Positions 26,884 through 35,789 of a stretch of DNA of 64,000 bases are shown here, one piece after another. The notes under the pieces are model-generated. The model worked only from the letters and a program-made list of their open reading frames with translations. It had not been told where the DNA came from and ran no database searches. The first letter of the stretch is position 1. The number at the start of each line of letters is the position of its first letter. A program made the translations under genes and the position numbers. The DNA is from JACKII01 sp963807085 (lineage in GTDB: Bacteria > Pseudomonadota > Alphaproteobacteria > Bin95): NCBI GenBank assembly GCA_963807085.1, contig CAWEBB010000032.1:124001-188000 (forward strand). Direction: 5' to 3'.

Positions 26884-27600
26884 ATGGCTGCACCGCACAC
26901 CCTCGTCCTGATTCGCCACGGTCAAAGCCAGTGGAACTTGGAAAACCGCTTCACCGGCTGGAAGGACGTGGACCTTACGGACGCCGGCCGGGAAGAGGCG
27001 CGCCGGGGCGGGCAGGCCCTGCAGGCAGGCGGCTACGACTTCGACGAGTGCTATACGAGCGTCCTGACCCGCGCCATCCGCACCCTGCATATCGTGCTGG
27101 AGGAAATGGACCGCCTCTGGCTGCCGGTGACCAAGGACTGGCGGCTGAACGAGCGCAGCTATGGCGCGCTTCAAGGTCTGAACAAGGCGGAAACGGCGGA
27201 AAAGCACGGCGAGGATCAGGTGTTTATCTGGCGGCGCAGCTTCGACATTCCCCCGCCCGCGCTAGCGCCCGATGACGAGCGCTATCCGGTGAACGATCCG
27301 CGTTACCGCGACCTGCCGAAGGACATTATCCCGCTGACCGAAAGCCTGAAGACCACGATTGAGCGCGTGCTGCCCTATTGGGAGGCGGAGATCGCGCCGA
27401 AGGTCCGGGCGGGGCGGCGCATCGTCATTTCGGCACACGGTAACTCACTGCGCGCGCTGGTGAAGCACCTGGACGGCCTCTCCGACGAGGAGATCCCGAA
27501 GGTGGAAATCCCAACCGGCGTACCGCTGGTCTACAAGCTGGACGAAAACCTCAGCCCGGTCGAGAAATTCTATCTGGGCGGGAAGCAAAAAGCGGCGTAG
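26884..27600 (+). CDS. gpmA: 2,3-bisphosphoglycerate-dependent phosphoglycerate mutase
   Basis: 238-residue histidine phosphatase-superfamily enzyme interconverting 2- and 3-phosphoglycerate in glycolysis. The phosphorylated histidine is His12 in VLIRHGQSQWN; other active-site blocks are LNERSYGALQGLNKAETA, ERYPVNDPRY and the second histidine in VISAHGNSLRALVKHLDG. The typical dPGM length and C-terminal flap (KFYLGGKQKAA) are present. An upstream in-frame ATG at 26839 is rejected in favour of 26884, which has AGGAGA at 26871-26876 and matches the family N-terminus. Confidence 0.96.
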   Translation: MAAPHTLVLIRHGQSQWNLENRFTGWKDVDLTDAGREEARRGGQALQAGGYDFDECYTSVLTRAIRTLHIVLEEMDRLWLPVTKDWRLNERSYGALQGLNKAETAEKHGEDQVFIWRRSFDIPPPALAPDDERYPVNDPRYRDLPKDIIPLTESLKTTIERVLPYWEAEIAPKVRAGRRIVISAHGNSLRALVKHLDGLSDEEIPKVEIPTGVPLVYKLDENLSPVEKFYLGGKQKAA

Positions 27601-27792
27601 TCGCCGGCCGTTGCGTGGCTGCGGGATGGCTCCGGGGGGGGGCTCTGGGGCGATCAAGATCCGGCGCGGCGAACGGCATCGCGTCGGCTGCCGCCCGATG
27701 CCTTTTGTAATGTTCAGCCCCGTCAGGGTTTGTTAGGCTCGGAAGCTCTGCACAAGCGGCATTCGCATGCCGTTACAGAAGGGACGCCCTAA

Positions 27793-28812
27793 ATGCAGTT
27801 CGGTCTCATGACCCGCGGTCAGTTTCGTCCGGGCGACGACATGCAGGTACGCTTCCGGGAGTTGATGGAGCAGGCCAGGCTGGCGAACAGGCTGGGCTTC
27901 GCCTCGCTGACCAAGGGCTCGCACTATTCGGCGCACCCCTATCAGGACTTCCAGCAACTGCCCTATCTGGCCCGGGTGTCGGCGGAGGCGCCGAACCTGC
28001 GCGTGAACGCGGGCATCGTGCTGGTGCCGCTGCACAAGCCTCAGGACCTGGCCGAGCAGTTGGCGACCCTCGACGTGATGACCGGCGGCAAACTGATCTT
28101 CGGCGCGGGCCTCGGCTACCGCGACGTGGAGTTCAAGGCCTTCGGTACCACCGCCCGGCAAAAGGTGCGCCGGTTCGAGGAAGCGCTGGAGGCGATCAAG
28201 CGCCTCTGGTCCGAAGAAACCGTGGACATGAAGGGCAGCCATTTCGAGTTGGACGGCGCCTCGTGCCCCTTAAAGCCGATCCAGCAGCCGCACCCGCCCA
28301 TCTGGATCGGCGCCAATGCCGACAAAGCCATCGAGCGCGCGGCGCGCATTGGCACCTGCTGGTACATCAATCCGCACAACACGATCAGCACGATCAAGCG
28401 CCAGCTCGACGTCTATCGGAAGGCGTTGGACAATTTGGGCAAACCTTTCCCCGACGAACTGCCGATCCGGCGCGAGGTCTTCGTCGCGCCCACGCGGGAA
28501 GAAGCCATCGAAATCTGCCGCCCCTATCTGGCCGATAAGTACAAAACCTATCACGCCTGGGGCCAGTCCAAGGCGATGCCGGAGGGCGACAACGATCTAA
28601 GTCAGGAACTGGACGAGCTGTTGACCGACCGCTTTCTGATCGGCTCGCCCAATGAAGTGGCCGAGGGACTGGTCAACCTCGCGCGCGAGACCGGAGTAAA
28701 CCACGTTGTCATGAGCGTGCAGTGGCCGGGCATGCCGCAGAATCTGGTGCTCGACACCATGCACCTGCTGGCCGAGCAAGTGTTCCCGCAGGTCAGGGCG
28801 GGGTTAGTTTAG
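27793..28812 (+). CDS. LLM class flavin-dependent oxidoreductase
   Basis: 339-residue luciferase-like monooxygenase. It shows MQFGLMTRGQF at the first strand, LTKGSHYS near residue 38, LVPLHKPQDLAEQLATLDVMTGGKLIFGAGLGYRDVEFKAFG (a canonical LLM block), FEEALEAIKRLW and PHPPIWIGANADKAIERAAR. FMN is the likely cofactor; the substrate is unknown. An IS5-family element is inserted exactly at the stop codon. The TTA target duplication (28809-28811) and the first base of the element recreate the same TAG stop, and the sequence beyond the element would have given TAG too, so the protein is unchanged. Confidence 0.9.
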   Translation: MQFGLMTRGQFRPGDDMQVRFRELMEQARLANRLGFASLTKGSHYSAHPYQDFQQLPYLARVSAEAPNLRVNAGIVLVPLHKPQDLAEQLATLDVMTGGKLIFGAGLGYRDVEFKAFGTTARQKVRRFEEALEAIKRLWSEETVDMKGSHFELDGASCPLKPIQQPHPPIWIGANADKAIERAARIGTCWYINPHNTISTIKRQLDVYRKALDNLGKPFPDELPIRREVFVAPTREEAIEICRPYLADKYKTYHAWGQSKAMPEGDNDLSQELDELLTDRFLIGSPNEVAEGLVNLARETGVNHVVMSVQWPGMPQNLVLDTMHLLAEQVFPQVRAGLV

Positions 28813-29740
28813 TGCCTGACTCAAAAGTTCAGCCGTTATAGCAGTACCTTGCAAGGCGTCTGGTCATGAAACGAATGCTGGCGATGTAGGCCCATGCGGT
28901 GGAGCTTTCGATCGTTGTCTCCCAGTCTTTTGCCAGGCGACGGCAGCGGCCAAGCCAAACAAAGGTCCGTTCAACCACCCAGCGTCGAGGCAAGACCTCG
29001 AAGCCTTTGGCTCTGTCGCTTCTTCGGATAATATCGATCATCCACTCGCCGTTGCCCTTGAGGGCCCGTCTCAGCTTGTCTCCAGCATAGCCGCCGTCCG
29101 CAAAGACATGGCGCAACCATGGAAAACGGAAACGGGCGGCCTTCAGCACTGCGGGCGCGCCATCGCGGTCCTGCACATCGGCGCCATGGATGAGGATCAC
29201 CAGCAGCAATCCGAGCGTGTCGGTCAGAATGTGGCGCTTGCGGCCTTTAACCTTCTTGCCCGCATCATAGCCCGAAATGCCGCCGCTTTCGGTGGTTTTC
29301 ACGCTCTGAGAGTCGATCACCCCGGCGGTCGGGCTGGCCTCCCGGCCCTCCAACTCTCTCGCGCTCATTACCAGCAATCCGTTGAGCGTCGCGAACAACC
29401 CCATATCGCGCCAAGCGTAGAAATAACCTTGGACCGTGCTTGTCGGCGGGAAGTTCTTTGGCAACGCTCGCCACTGACAGCCGCTCGAACCCATATAGAG
29501 GACCGCATTCATCACCTCGCGCAGGTCAGTGGTGCGCGGACGCCCACCCGCTTTTGCTGGCGGCAAAAATGGCGCAATCAACGCCCATTCCCGATCCAGC
29601 AGGTCGCTTGGATAACGACCTGTCTTGCGGCTATGCTCAACGCGAGCGGTATCTGTCCAGGGCATCTGATCCTCCATCTCTTCGCAAAGATGGTAAATCA
29701 CAACCTACTGATATCGTTCAACCACTTTTCGGGCAGGCTC
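28812..29740 (-). mobile_element. IS5-family insertion sequence (IS1031-like), complete
   Basis: 929-bp element. Terminal inverted repeats are GTGCCTGACTCAAAAGT at 28812-28828 and the complement of 29724-29740 (GAGCCTGCCCGAAAAGT), identical at 13 of 17 positions. The direct repeat TTA flanks both sides (28809-28811 and 29741-29743), matching the TNA target duplication of the IS1031 group. One intact transposase gene fills the element. It is inserted at the stop codon of the LLM gene, next to an IS630 relic. Its intact state suggests recent insertion. Confidence 0.88.
28829..29665 (-). CDS. IS5-family transposase (DDE)
   Basis: 278 residues from the ATG at 29665, which has GGAGG 5 nt upstream; a longer in-frame start at 29701 lies almost at the element edge. 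The N-terminal block TGRYPSDLLDREWALIAPFLPP, and MNAVLYMGSSGCQWRALPKNFPP, are typical of the IS5 family. The DDE triad is Asp118 (GVIDSQSVKTTESGG), Asp190 (FADGGYAGDKLR) and Glu232 (WVVERTFVWLGRCRRLAKDWE), the last with the Y/R-2-R-3-E-6-K-like signature. The enzyme appears intact. Confidence 0.93.
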   Translation of the reverse strand: MPWTDTARVEHSRKTGRYPSDLLDREWALIAPFLPPAKAGGRPRTTDLREVMNAVLYMGSSGCQWRALPKNFPPTSTVQGYFYAWRDMGLFATLNGLLVMSARELEGREASPTAGVIDSQSVKTTESGGISGYDAGKKVKGRKRHILTDTLGLLLVILIHGADVQDRDGAPAVLKAARFRFPWLRHVFADGGYAGDKLRRALKGNGEWMIDIIRRSDRAKGFEVLPRRWVVERTFVWLGRCRRLAKDWETTIESSTAWAYIASIRFMTRRLARYCYNG

Positions 29741-29807
29741 TTAGACGGAACCGCCGTGGATTTCCGAAGCGCTAATAGTGTGGTTCTGGATTTCTGCTGG
29801 ATCGAGA

Positions 29808-30210
29808 AGGCCGGCGAAGACGGCACGACCTCTACCGAACGATGTTCGAGAGCGGGTGGTTCGCCGGCATGAGGCAGGGGAAGGCATTCGGATGATTGCT
29901 TCCCTGTTCGCAATCGCGCCGTTTACGGTGTGGAAACGGGCGCACCGCCGCCGCCGCACACACTGGCGCGCAAGGCACACCGGCGTCGAACCCTGCCGCC
30001 TGGTCTTCATCGATGAGACCTGGGTCAAGATCGACATGGCGCCGCTCCGGGGCTGGGGGCCGGGTGGCGCATGCCTGATCGGCAAGGCGCCGCAAGGCCA
30101 AGGATCGCTCCGTCCCTGACGCGCACGACGCCATCGCACGCACACTCGAACAATTGCGACCAACCGAATGCGCCGCATACTTCAGAAACGCCGGCCATGC
30201 TTCCGACTGA
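29808..30210 (+). pseudogene. IS630-family transposase relic
   Basis: Three separated pieces of one IS630 transposase survive in order. They are an N-terminal helix-turn-helix start (ARPLPNDVRERVVRRHEAGEG and IRMIASLFAIAPFTVWK, 29827-29930), the catalytic core with the first Asp (CRLVFIDETWVKIDMAPLRGWGPGG, near 29995-30070), and the C-terminus (DAHDAIARTLEQL, RPTECAAYFRNAGHASD, 30118-30210). Two internal deletions remove the linker and most of the DDE domain. It cannot encode an active enzyme. It lies directly beside the intact IS5 element. Confidence 0.8.
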
Positions 30211-30254
30211 GATGATCGGAACCTAATAAATCACACGAGATTTGCTGCAACAGG

Positions 30255-30282
30255 AAAGGCCGCACCCTTGCGAGCGCGGCCT
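30255..30282 (-). terminator. Terminator downstream of groEL
   Basis: AGGCCGC (30257-30263) and GCGGCCT (30276-30282) form a 7-bp stem; on the minus strand the hairpin is followed by TTTCC. It lies 39 nt beyond the groEL stop codon and is well placed to end the groESL transcript. Confidence 0.6.
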
Positions 30283-30320
30283 CCCTCTACCGACGGAGCG
30301 TCGGGCCGGGTTCAGGGCTC

Positions 30321-31979
<1,659 letters not shown>

Positions 31980-32078
31980 GTTTATATTCCCTCTCGTCAG
32001 ATTTGAGAAAGTTGGGGTGAATGGGGGTTGCAGGTCCAGGCGTCATTTCCGGCGCGAAAAGGGCACCGGCAAAGACGG

Positions 32079-32369
32079 TTAGTCCTCAACGATGCCCATG
32101 ATGTCGGACTCTTTCATGATCAGCAGCTCCTCGCCGTTGATCTTGACTTCGGTGCCTGACCATTTGCCGAAGATGATGCGATTGCCTTCCTTCACATCCA
32201 GCGCGGTCACTTTGCCGTCGTCATTCACGCGGCCGGTACCGACGGCCATGACTTCGCCTTCCATCGGCTTTTCCTGGGCGGTGTCCGGAATGATGATGCC
32301 GCCGGCGGTTTTCTGCTCGGACTCTACGCGCCGCACCAGAACGCGGTCATGCAAGGGCCTGAAACGCAT
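32079..32369 (-). CDS. groS: Co-chaperonin GroES
   Basis: 96-residue co-chaperonin starting MRFRPLHDRVLVRRVESEQK at 32369, with the mobile loop EQKTAGGIIIPDTAQEKP and roof GTGRVNDDGKV. An upstream in-frame ATG at 32459 is rejected because it lies in the promoter region and adds non-conserved sequence. GroES caps the GroEL ring. It is first in the groESL operon; regulation is by a sigma-32-like promoter and a CIRCE element upstream. Confidence 0.98.
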   Translation of the reverse strand: MRFRPLHDRVLVRRVESEQKTAGGIIIPDTAQEKPMEGEVMAVGTGRVNDDGKVTALDVKEGNRIIFGKWSGTEVKINGEELLIMKESDIMGIVED

Positions 32370-32442
32370 TCGTTGAGCTCCTACTAAGGGTTGTTTCTTG
32401 AGATGCCGGTCACCAGCAGAAGCCTTAACCGGTTGGTTTGGG

Positions 32443-32471
32443 AAATAAGCATATTGCACGGCGGATGCAAG
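32443..32471 (-). promoter_or_regulatory. Sigma-32-type promoter of groESL
   Basis: On the minus strand CTTG (32471-32468) is followed after 18 nt by CTTATTT (32449-32443), an exact match to the alphaproteobacterial heat-shock consensus CTTG-N18-CYTATNT. Transcription would start near 32436, giving a leader of about 67 nt before groES. Confidence 0.7.
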
Positions 32472-32477
32472 GGAAAA

Positions 32478-32504
32478 TTAGCACTCACTCCGGGTGAGTG
32501 CTAA
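32478..32504. promoter_or_regulatory. CIRCE operator (HrcA binding site)
   Basis: TTAGCACTC (32478-32486), nine bases, then GAGTGCTAA (32496-32504): a perfect CIRCE element, the binding site of the HrcA repressor. It lies upstream of the candidate sigma-32 promoter (about -42 to -68 from the predicted start), not between promoter and start codon as is usual. Confidence 0.95.
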
Positions 32505-32657
32505 CAACGATACGCGCACTCGATGCCGGTGGCTGCTAACGTGGAATTTTTACTGGTGATTGAGGGATTTGTGCCAACGGTCCGCTTGGCAGGGAACGAA
32601 ACTCGTGCTGCACTTTGGCGTCTATGTCGCGGATTCAAGCCTTTTGGGAGCATCAGG

Positions 32658-32921
32658 ATGACGCATTTGGAGAAGCAGCTTGCCGGCTACCGTCTGACGA
32701 CGGCGGAGATTCTGTATCACATGCCGGATCACCCCTCGTTGCTGCAATCCTTCATCTGGCAAAAACTGGACCTTGCGCCGAAATATCCCATCCTGACTAA
32801 ATTCCTGGATTTTTGGGAGGCGGAGCTGGACGGTAAGATCCATTCGGTGAGTGTCGCGCAGAAGCACTTGGTCAGCGCCTCGGAGTTGCGCATGGCGGCG
32901 CATACGGGGCGGCTGCACTAG
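32658..32921 (+). CDS. usg: Usg family protein
   Basis: 87-residue protein of the Usg family, known as the short gene upstream of trpF in Caulobacter-type genomes and restricted to Alphaproteobacteria. It starts MTHLEKQLAGYRLTTAEILYH and contains HPSLLQSFIWQKLDLAPKYPILTKFLDFWEAELDGKIHSV, the conserved core. The start at 32658 is chosen over an upstream one at 32523 because GGGAG precedes it by 7 nt and the family begins here. Function is unknown. It is divergent from groESL; no trp gene is nearby. Confidence 0.9.
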   Translation: MTHLEKQLAGYRLTTAEILYHMPDHPSLLQSFIWQKLDLAPKYPILTKFLDFWEAELDGKIHSVSVAQKHLVSASELRMAAHTGRLH

Positions 32922-33074
32922 CTCCCCGCCCTCGATCGCATCCGGGGCTGGGCAGCCCGAAGATACGTGCTAGGCAACATGCTGCTCGCGATCGAGCAGA
33001 GGGGCGATTGACCACCGCCGCCGTCGCTCTAGACGGAATAACAGGCAGAGGTCGCCGGCGTCATGTGGACGAAA

Positions 33075-33106
33075 AAGAGGGTGCCGATATTTGCCGGCAC
33101 CCTCTT
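33075..33106 (-). terminator. Terminator of the vWA secreted-protein gene
   Basis: AAGAGGGTGCCG (33075-33086) and CGGCACCCTCTT (33095-33106) form a perfect 12-bp stem with an 8-nt loop. On the minus strand it is followed by TTTTTC. It lies 18 nt past the stop codon of the vWA gene and is a strong intrinsic terminator. Confidence 0.85.
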
Positions 33107-33124
33107 ATTAGTGTGGCACAGACA

Positions 33125-35199
33125 TTAGGCGAAGAGGATGTCCGAGCCATCCGTGCCGTTGATGAAGGTCGTGGCGGTTCGGGTTTCGTCGGCTTCGCCA
33201 TCATTGTTGAGGTCGAAGGTAGCCGTGGCAACCACAGTATTGGTGTCGCCCAAAACGTTGCTGAGCCCGTCGAGGACATCATCAAAGTCGTAATCACCGC
33301 CGCCAAGGGAGTTGAGGTCGAATTCGTCGAAGATCTCGACGGGACCGCTGCCGGTATCTACCTCCAACGAGAAATCGATCAGATCCGCTGGGAACAGGGG
33401 AGAAGTCGGCAAAGACATCGCCAAGCGCGGCAGCATTGGCCACGACCTCCGAACCCCCCGTGTTATCGATCAAGTTCAGAATCGTCTAATTCGCGGCTCC
33501 AAACCCGACGGCGGTCCGACTGACGTTCAAGGCCTCAAGCTCGCTAACCTCGTCGGTGAAATTTGCAGTGGATGTGCTGGGGTTGTTGGGTGCGCCATCC
33601 GACGTGAATAGCAGGAAGTTGTCCTCGCTGCCGTTGCCCGTGAAGAAGTTGACCGCCAAATCGAGCCCGGCTTCATAGTTGGTTGACCCTCCAGCCTGAC
33701 TAGACAGCGGCGTGCCTGTCGCGACGTTATTGAGCACGTCATCGAACAGGCCCCATGTTCCCTGCTGAGCACTGGTCGAGAACTCGACGATTTGCACCGT
33801 CACAGTGGCGGCCGAACCGGTGTAGTCAGTGCGCAGGTCATCAATCGTATTTTGCACGGCCGTCCGCTGCTCGGCATATTCGGAGGCGGTAATAGACCCG
33901 GAGCCGTCGATCACGAACGAGACGTTGACGTCCTGGCTCAGGCCGCCCGTGGTGATATCAACCTCGACGAAGCTCGAGTCGTTGTATGTCCGGTCTTCGG
34001 TGCTGAGCACCAGGCTGATGGGTTGCCCGTTGGACGCGTTTGAGCTGTCCGTATCCGTCTCGCGCAGCGGGTCTATCACCTTGGCGGTGACGTTGGCGAC
34101 GTTGCTGGTGGCGCCTTCATTGTCGTCCACGGTATAGGTGAGCGGGTCGTTCACCGAACTGTTCGTCGTGTCATAGCCGGGGTTGAAGGCGGTATATTTC
34201 AACTGCCCGGCGTCGTTCACAGCTGTCCCATTGTCGGCCCCGCTGAATGCCAACGTCAAAGGGTCGATGGTGCCGTCGACATCGGTGTCGTTTGCTAGAA
34301 CGTCGACGATGGCCATGTCGCCAAATTCGACAAAGAACGAGCCGTCATTGTTCGCGACAGGCGGATCGTTGACGCCGGTGATGCAGATGTTCAGGTCCGC
34401 GCAATCGCTGCCGCCGTTGCCGTCACTGATCGTATAGATCAGCGTTACGGTGTCGGTATCGCCAGTCGAAAGATCCTCGAAATTACCGGATGGATCGAAC
34501 GTTACGGTCCCATCAGCCTGTACCGGTGAGGGAGCCGGTGCGACCGCCATCAGTTACGACGTTGAACGCCGTGCCGACAGTGCCGCCTTCGATGTCGGTG
34601 ACAGTCAAAGGATCGTTGTCGCCGTCCGTATCGTTGCTGAGGATGTTGATAGAGTTGGCGTTGTCCTCATCGGTGGTCAGCTTGTCATCGATTGCATCCG
34701 GCGCATGAGGGATAGTCCCTGCCAGTTTCAGCGATCCGCCGCGGTCGTCGTCAGCACCGAAGCTGGTGTATCGCACCCCGATGCGCTCGCCGCCCAGTTC
34801 GTCCAGTGTGAAATCGGCACCACTAGCCGCCAGCGTAAACATCGTGGTGTCGATGTCGTCCTTGCCAATGCCTTGAGTACCAATCTCCACACCGGCGTCA
34901 AACTTGTTGCCCCCCTTGGTAAGCGACCCTTTGAGGTTGGCGCCGTTGCCGAGGTCGTCTACCGCATTTGCCCGGAACTGCTGGTCGGTGACATCGCCGC
35001 CCGTGGCGCTCATGCCGGAAAGCAGCGCCTCGTTGCCGACATCGAAGAATACGCCGCGGAGGTCCGCTTGAAGCCCTCCTACCTCCTGTGCGGCAACGGT
35101 AACCTCCAATTCGATGAAACCGCCTGCGCCGATTACCTCTTCGATTGTCACGAGCGTCTCAATCGGGCCGTCTACCGTAAATTGCAATGAGCGAGCCAT
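33125..35199 (-). CDS. Type I-secreted vWA/cadherin-like repeat protein (two frameshifts, one nonsense codon)
   Basis: About 690 residues as reconstructed. From MARSLQFTVDGPIETLVTIEEV it has an N-terminal beta-rich region, two tandem cadherin/VCBS-like modules (DAIDDKLTTDEDNANSINIL and VANNDGSFFVEFGDMAIVDVL, both with LSNDTDGD- or LANDTDVDG-type calcium motifs), a von Willebrand A domain with a MIDAS motif DGSGS in VSFVIDGSGSITASEY, and the C-terminal type I secretion tail INGTDGSDILFA. Extra bases near 34527 and 33412 shift the frame, and TAG at 33486-33488 interrupts GAAN-TILNLIDNTGG. Such proteins are exported by ABC/MFP/TolC systems and act as adhesins or matrix proteins. No transporter genes are in the window. 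Confidence 0.8.
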
Positions 35200-35789
35200 A
35201 ATCCCACCTCCATGGGTTTGAGATTGCATGCAATATGCGCACCATAACGTATCGCTGACGACGTCGCCGAAGCACCAACCATATGGTGTCCAAATACTTA
35301 AATACGAATTCAAGCCCCTGACAATAGTTAATTGGTATTATTTCTCGATAAAATCGGTGTAATCACGTCATTTGCAATAAATTAATATTGTAATATAAGG
35401 AATTATATCGTCACCGACCTCCTTTCTCGACAGCGGCGAGAGGTCACCAAAACCCCGCGAACTCGCTCAAGCTGCCATTTGAAGAAGCGGGCGAGACATG
35501 CGCGGTGCCGACCAAAGGCAGTGTCCGATCTAGACACCGAGGTTAGATGCCAGCAGCGCGGCCGATTTGGTCTGGATCCGGCTGCTGCGCGTTCCCGTTC
35601 CGGCCCGGATCCTCGTCATTCCTCCTTTCTGTGGGAGCGATTGAACGCGGATACCGGCACTTCTTGAGCGTGTGGGGCGCGTCCGTCTTCTTGCGTCTAG
35701 GAATCAGCCTGTTTCCGCAGTGGCATTTTGGCCCCGCGGATTGCAAGATCGGGCGGCCTTCACCCCGTTGTCCGCCCGAGGTCTTGCCA
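35200..35789. other. 590-bp AT-rich non-coding region
   Basis: No credible gene. From about 35290 to 35410 the DNA is strongly AT-rich compared with the rest of the window, with runs such as AATAAATTAATATTGTAATA. A perfect 10-bp palindrome TTGCATGCAA is at 35223-35232, 25 nt before the vWA start. The region probably holds the promoters of the vWA gene (minus) and the dimethylformamidase-like gene (plus). Its base composition suggests acquired DNA or a silencer-bound regulatory region. Confidence 0.5.

Noticed and set aside
28812..28828. Truncation of the LLM gene by the IS element
   Set aside because: Excising the element and one target copy restores the same TAG stop, so the protein length is original.
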